DNA of 64,000 nucleotides from Comamonadaceae bacterium (GTDB lineage Bacteria > Pseudomonadota > Gammaproteobacteria > Burkholderiales > Burkholderiaceae_C): NCBI GenBank assembly GCA_947373185.1, contig CANBWP010000002.1:124001-188000 (forward strand). Reading direction: 5' to 3'. The position numbers and the translations under genes are program-made. The notes beneath the pieces were generated by a model. The model did no database searches and was not told the DNA's origin. It saw only the letters and a list, made by a program, of their open reading frames with translations. This document shows positions 60,317 through 64,000 of the stretch, one piece after another (within the stretch, counting starts at the first letter, position 1; every line of letters begins with the position of its first letter).

Positions 60317-61972
60317 CTTGCTGCGGCAGTCCGCATGCACATCCAGCTTGGGCTGATACACCGAGGTGCTGACATTCAGCAAGCCCAGGACCGAGTGAAA
60401 ATAGTTGTCGTGAGTGAGGGCGGCATCGGCTTTGTTTTTCAGGCAAGTGCGAGACAGGCCTGATTGCTTTTCAAATCGAGGTGACCACCAGGTGATCCAT
60501 GGCACCCGTTTTTGAACATCAGGTGCTACCCGGTAGGGCAAGCCGTGCAAATACAAATTGTTTTCGCCCAAAGACTCGCCATGGTCAGACACATAGAGCA
60601 AAGCCGGCGCAGCTTGCGCTTCTGATTTTTTCAGCCATTGAATGGCTTGGCCCAAAAAGTGGTCGGTGTAGAGGATGGTGTTGTCAAACGAATTGACCAC
60701 TTGCTCGCGCGAGCACTCTTGCAAGGCATTGCTGGTGCATTCTGGTTTGAATTTTTTGAAAGTGTCGGGCACACGTTTGTAGTAGGCCGGGCCATGACTG
60801 CCCATCTGGTGCATCACCACCACCACGCCTTTGGCGCGTTGATCGGCAGGGAGCGCTTGAATGCGCTCATCCAATTGTTGCAACATGATTTCGTCAAAAC
60901 ACTCGCCGTCTTGGCACAAGGTGGGGTGCTTGAGCTCCTTGGTCAGGGCTTGAGGCACGCGCTCGCACACGCCTTTGCAACCCGATTGATTGTCGATCCA
61001 CAGCACTGCCAGGCCTGCGTGGTGCAGGACATCAATCAGACTTTCGAAGTTGTTTTTGCGGGCTTCAAATTCTTCTTTGCCCAAATGCGAAAACATGCAG
61101 GGCACCGAGGTGGCTGTGCTGGTGCCGCAAGACATCACGCCTTTGAGGCTGATCACATTTTCTTGGGCCAACGCAGGGGTGGTGTTGCGCTCGTAGCCGT
61201 TGATGCCAAAGTTGCCCATGCGTGCGGTTTCACCCAAAACCAACAAAAGCAGAGGCGGTTTCTCTGTGGCTTTCAGGGCGCCCGTGTGGGCATCTTCACC
61301 GACCGGCAGCAAGAGCTTGTTGTCACGTTGAAAGGGCTTGGCCGCCACCATGCCGATGGCATAAAAGCTGTTGAGGGGGTTGACCAAATAGCGCAGTTGG
61401 GTGTGATTGCGCATGATCGAGGAGAAGTCTTGAAACACTGCGAGCAAAGCCGCCACGATGACGACCATCGAGACCACCGCCATGCTGGCATTTCGAAGGG
61501 CTTGTTGACCCAGTCGAAAAGTTTGAAGCGGCGTTTTCCAAAGCACCCAGCAAGGCAAGATGCCCAACAACAGCAGGCTGATGAGCATGCGCCAATTCAA
61601 CAAGTCCAAGGCTTCTTTCGTATCGGTCTGAATCACGTTGGTGATCATGGTGCTGTCGATGACGATGCCGTAACTCATCATGAAATAAGCGCCACTGGCG
61701 GCACTCAGAAAGAAAACAGTCAGCACAGGTTTGAGCCATGCGCGCCAGTTGAAAAAACTCAAAATGGCCGTGAGGACAGCGGTGATGATGACACCAAAGC
61801 CCAGTGCAAAGGCCAAGCCACGCATGCCGTTGACTTCGGGCAATTGGTGAATTTGCAGCCAGAGTGCAATGTTGCCGACGCTGGCCAACCACACACTGCT
61901 GAGCAAGGCCACCCAATTGGGATGCCATGCTTGGCGAGAGGACGCAGATGAACGTTGATTTTTTGAAGTCAT
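60311..61972 (-). CDS. phosphoethanolamine transferase (EptA-like, sulfatase superfamily)
   Basis: N-terminal TM helices; LVLGETARMGNFGINGYERNTTP, GVMSCGTSTATSVPCMFSHLGKEEFE, VVVMHQMGSHGPAYYKRVP, LYVSDHGESLGENNLYLHGLPY. Confidence 0.94.
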   Translation of the reverse strand: MTSKNQRSSASSRQAWHPNWVALLSSVWLASVGNIALWLQIHQLPEVNGMRGLAFALGFGVIITAVLTAILSFFNWRAWLKPVLTVFFLSAASGAYFMMSYGIVIDSTMITNVIQTDTKEALDLLNWRMLISLLLLGILPCWVLWKTPLQTFRLGQQALRNASMAVVSMVVIVAALLAVFQDFSSIMRNHTQLRYLVNPLNSFYAIGMVAAKPFQRDNKLLLPVGEDAHTGALKATEKPPLLLLVLGETARMGNFGINGYERNTTPALAQENVISLKGVMSCGTSTATSVPCMFSHLGKEEFEARKNNFESLIDVLHHAGLAVLWIDNQSGCKGVCERVPQALTKELKHPTLCQDGECFDEIMLQQLDERIQALPADQRAKGVVVVMHQMGSHGPAYYKRVPDTFKKFKPECTSNALQECSREQVVNSFDNTILYTDHFLGQAIQWLKKSEAQAAPALLYVSDHGESLGENNLYLHGLPYRVAPDVQKRVPWITWWSPRFEKQSGLSRTCLKNKADAALTHDNYFHSVLGLLNVSTSVYQPKLDVHADCRSKL

Positions 61973-62045
61973 ACGGCAATGTTAAAGACGTGCCGCATTT
62001 TCGCAGACTTCCTATGCAACACGAAAGTGGGCCTGTCAGGGGATT

Positions 62046-63410
62046 TCAGCCTGGCCAAATCGACGCATGTTCAGGCACCACTGCGCGCATTTGAAGTTCT
62101 CGCTCGATGCGTTGGCGCAGCGCATCTGAGGCCTCTCGCTCGCCATGCACGACATACACCTGGGCAGGCGGCTGTGGCATTGTTTGGAGCCATGCCAAGA
62201 GCTGATGGCCATCCGCATGGGCCGAGGCTGAGCTGAGTTGCACAATTTCTGCGGCCACAGGCAAGTCTTTGCCATGCAAACGAATGGTGGCAGCACCACT
62301 GGCCAAGGTGGCGCCGCGGGTACCTGGCGATTGAAAGCCAGTCAGGATCACCATGTTGCGGTGGTGGCCCACATAATTGGCCAAGTGATGCAAAACACGG
62401 CCGCCGGTGGCCATGCCGCTGGCTGCCAAAATGACCATGGGGCCATGCCGCTTGATCAGGGCTTTGGATTGTTCTGGCGTTTCAATCATGGTGGCCACAT
62501 GGTCCATGGCTTGAACTTCTTGCGCACTCAAGCGGTGTTCACCCATGTGCCTTTTAAAGAGGGCCGTGGTGTGAACCGCCATGGGGCTGTCCAAAAATAT
62601 GGGCAAGCCGTGAGGAATTTCGCCGCTGTCTTTGAGCTGTGCAATGCTGTGCAAAATGGCTTGCGCTCGGCCCACCGCAAACACTGGCACCACAGCAACG
62701 CCGCCACGGGCAGAAACTTTTTTCAAGGCGGCGCCCAATTCGGCATTGACGTTTTCAAGGGGGTGAATGCGATTGCCATAGGTGGACTCAATGAGAACGG
62801 TATCGGCTTGTGGCGGTGCGTCTGGCGGGTTCATCAAGCTGTCGTCGGGGCGACCCAGATCGCCAGAGAACAAAATGCGTTTGCCCGCCACTTCCAGCAG
62901 CAAACTGCTGGCACCCAAGATGTGGCCGGCGGTGCTGAACTTGGCATTCCAGCCCTGGATCGGTTGAAACCATTCGTTGAGTTTTTCGACATGAAACTGT
63001 TGCATGCAGTACTTGGCATCTTGCTGGGTGTAAAGCGGCAATGCGGGGCTGTGTTTAGAGAAACCATGGCGATTGGCAAAGTAGGCGTCTTCTTCTTGAA
63101 TGTGACCACTGTCGGGCAACAAAATGGCGCACAAATCTCGCGTGCCTGACGTGCTGTGTACCTTGCCTTTGAAGCCTTCCCGGGCCAGTAGGGGCAGGTA
63201 GCCACTGTGATCGAGGTGGGCATGGGTCAGGATGACGGCGTCGACCTCGCTGGGCGGAATGGGGCAGGCGTCCCAGTTGCGCAGGCGCAGCTGTTTGTAG
63301 CCTTGAAACAAACCGCAATCGACCAACAGCTTGTGGCCATCGTGTTCTACGCAGTATTTGGAGCCGGTCACCGTGTCGGCGCCGCCTAAGAATCGAATGT
63401 TGAGTGTCAT
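62046..63410 (-). CDS. MBL-fold metallo-hydrolase with beta-CASP domain (RNA-processing exonuclease-like)
   Basis: LTHAHLDHSGYLPLL, GHILGASSLLLEVAGKRILFSGDLGRPDDSLM, ASGMATGGRVLHHLANYVGHHRNMVILTGFQSPGTRG, SAHADGHQLLAWL, VYVVHGE. Confidence 0.94.
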   Translation of the reverse strand: MTLNIRFLGGADTVTGSKYCVEHDGHKLLVDCGLFQGYKQLRLRNWDACPIPPSEVDAVILTHAHLDHSGYLPLLAREGFKGKVHSTSGTRDLCAILLPDSGHIQEEDAYFANRHGFSKHSPALPLYTQQDAKYCMQQFHVEKLNEWFQPIQGWNAKFSTAGHILGASSLLLEVAGKRILFSGDLGRPDDSLMNPPDAPPQADTVLIESTYGNRIHPLENVNAELGAALKKVSARGGVAVVPVFAVGRAQAILHSIAQLKDSGEIPHGLPIFLDSPMAVHTTALFKRHMGEHRLSAQEVQAMDHVATMIETPEQSKALIKRHGPMVILAASGMATGGRVLHHLANYVGHHRNMVILTGFQSPGTRGATLASGAATIRLHGKDLPVAAEIVQLSSASAHADGHQLLAWLQTMPQPPAQVYVVHGEREASDALRQRIERELQMRAVVPEHASIWPG

Positions 63411-63473
63411 GTGGCCATGTTAGGCCCAAGTGAATTGAATTGCACGTGGATTTTCTTGACGTGAATCAAGTCG

Positions 63474-63504
63474 CCAAGAAAGAAGGCGCCACACGGGCGC
63501 CTTC
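63474..63504 (-). terminator. rho-independent terminator downstream of dnaJ
   Basis: Minus strand GAAGGCGCC-CGTGT-GGCGCCTTC-TTTCTTGG: perfect 9-bp stem (63482-63490/63496-63504). Confidence 0.75.
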
Positions 63505-63531
63505 AAATGGATCGTTGGTAACGCTGATGCC

Positions 63532-64000
63532 TTAAGCGCCGAAAAAGCCCTTCAACTTGTCTGTCCAACCGTTGCCCGTGGGCATGTGTTTGGCGCCCCC
63601 TTTTTGCAAGGACTCGTCAAATTCTTTGAGCAGTTTGCGTTGGTGCTCCGTGAGTTTGACAGGCGTCTCCACGGTGATGTGACAGTACAAGTCGCCAGGG
63701 TAGCTGGCGCGAACGCCCTTGATGCCTTTGCCGCGCAAACGGAATTGCTTGCCAGTTTGGGTGCCTTCCGGAATGTCGATGGCCGCTTTGCCATTGAGTG
63801 TAGGCACATCAATTTCACCGCCCAAGGCTGCTTTGCTAAAGCTGATGGGCACGGCGCAATGCAAGTCGTCGCCATCGCGCTCAAAGATCTCGTGCTTCTT
63901 GAGGCGAATCTCAATGTACAAGTCGCCGGGAGGCCCACCATTGGTCCCTGGCTCGCCATTGCCGGTGCTGCGAATGCGCATGCCGTCGTCAATGCCCGCA
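63532..64000 (-). CDS. dnaJ: chaperone protein DnaJ, C-terminal part (5' end outside window)
   Basis: [93 protein letters not shown]; reading frame open to right edge. Confidence 0.95.
   Translation of the reverse strand, partial: AGIDDGMRIRSTGNGEPGTNGGPPGDLYIEIRLKKHEIFERDGDDLHCAVPISFSKAALGGEIDVPTLNGKAAIDIPEGTQTGKQFRLRGKGIKGVRASYPGDLYCHITVETPVKLTEHQRKLLKEFDESLQKGGAKHMPTGNGWTDKLKGFFGA

Noticed and set aside
60638-61951. 437-aa plus-strand ORF antisense to the phosphoethanolamine transferase gene
   Set aside because: His/Gln/Gly-rich shadow translation of a well-supported gene on the other strand; no recognisable domain or RBS.

Overview
The window is a compact chromosomal segment, apparently from a betaproteobacterium. 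Gene content and order (pyrG-kdsA-eno-ftsB, bamC/dapA, parE-parC, Bug-family binding protein, paired cyanophycin synthetases) look Burkholderiales/Comamonadaceae-like; this affiliation is inference. I found about 45 protein-coding genes, no rRNA, tRNA, CRISPR array or insertion sequence. Most genes are housekeeping or central metabolism: amiC (partial), tsaE, queG, xerD, hslO, nadR-like/pnuC, ftsB, eno, kdsA, pyrG, coaBC, dut, slyD-like, L16 hydroxylase, bamC, dapA, parE, parC, mltB, comEC, etfBA and dnaJ (partial). Two regions stand out. (1) About 26.1-38.4 kb carries two versions of the poorly understood transglutaminase / circularly permuted ATP-grasp / alpha-E system: one with ATP-grasp fused to alpha-E beside two transglutaminases, one split into two genes. 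They flank comEC and are followed by a small ABC ATPase with a natural Glu-to-Gln Walker B substitution. (2) About 52.5-60.3 kb carries a cyanophycin locus with two tandem CphA paralogs, one with a degenerate, truncated Mur-ligase half, diverging from a zinc-ribbon-bearing ABC exporter and a DUF1854 protein. Smaller signals include a triple tandem terminator, terminators inside the TRAP and etf/acyl-CoA dehydrogenase clusters, a LiuR-like palindrome, and many convergent gene pairs with overlapping stops. All functional calls come from motif and family recognition by eye; no database search was run.
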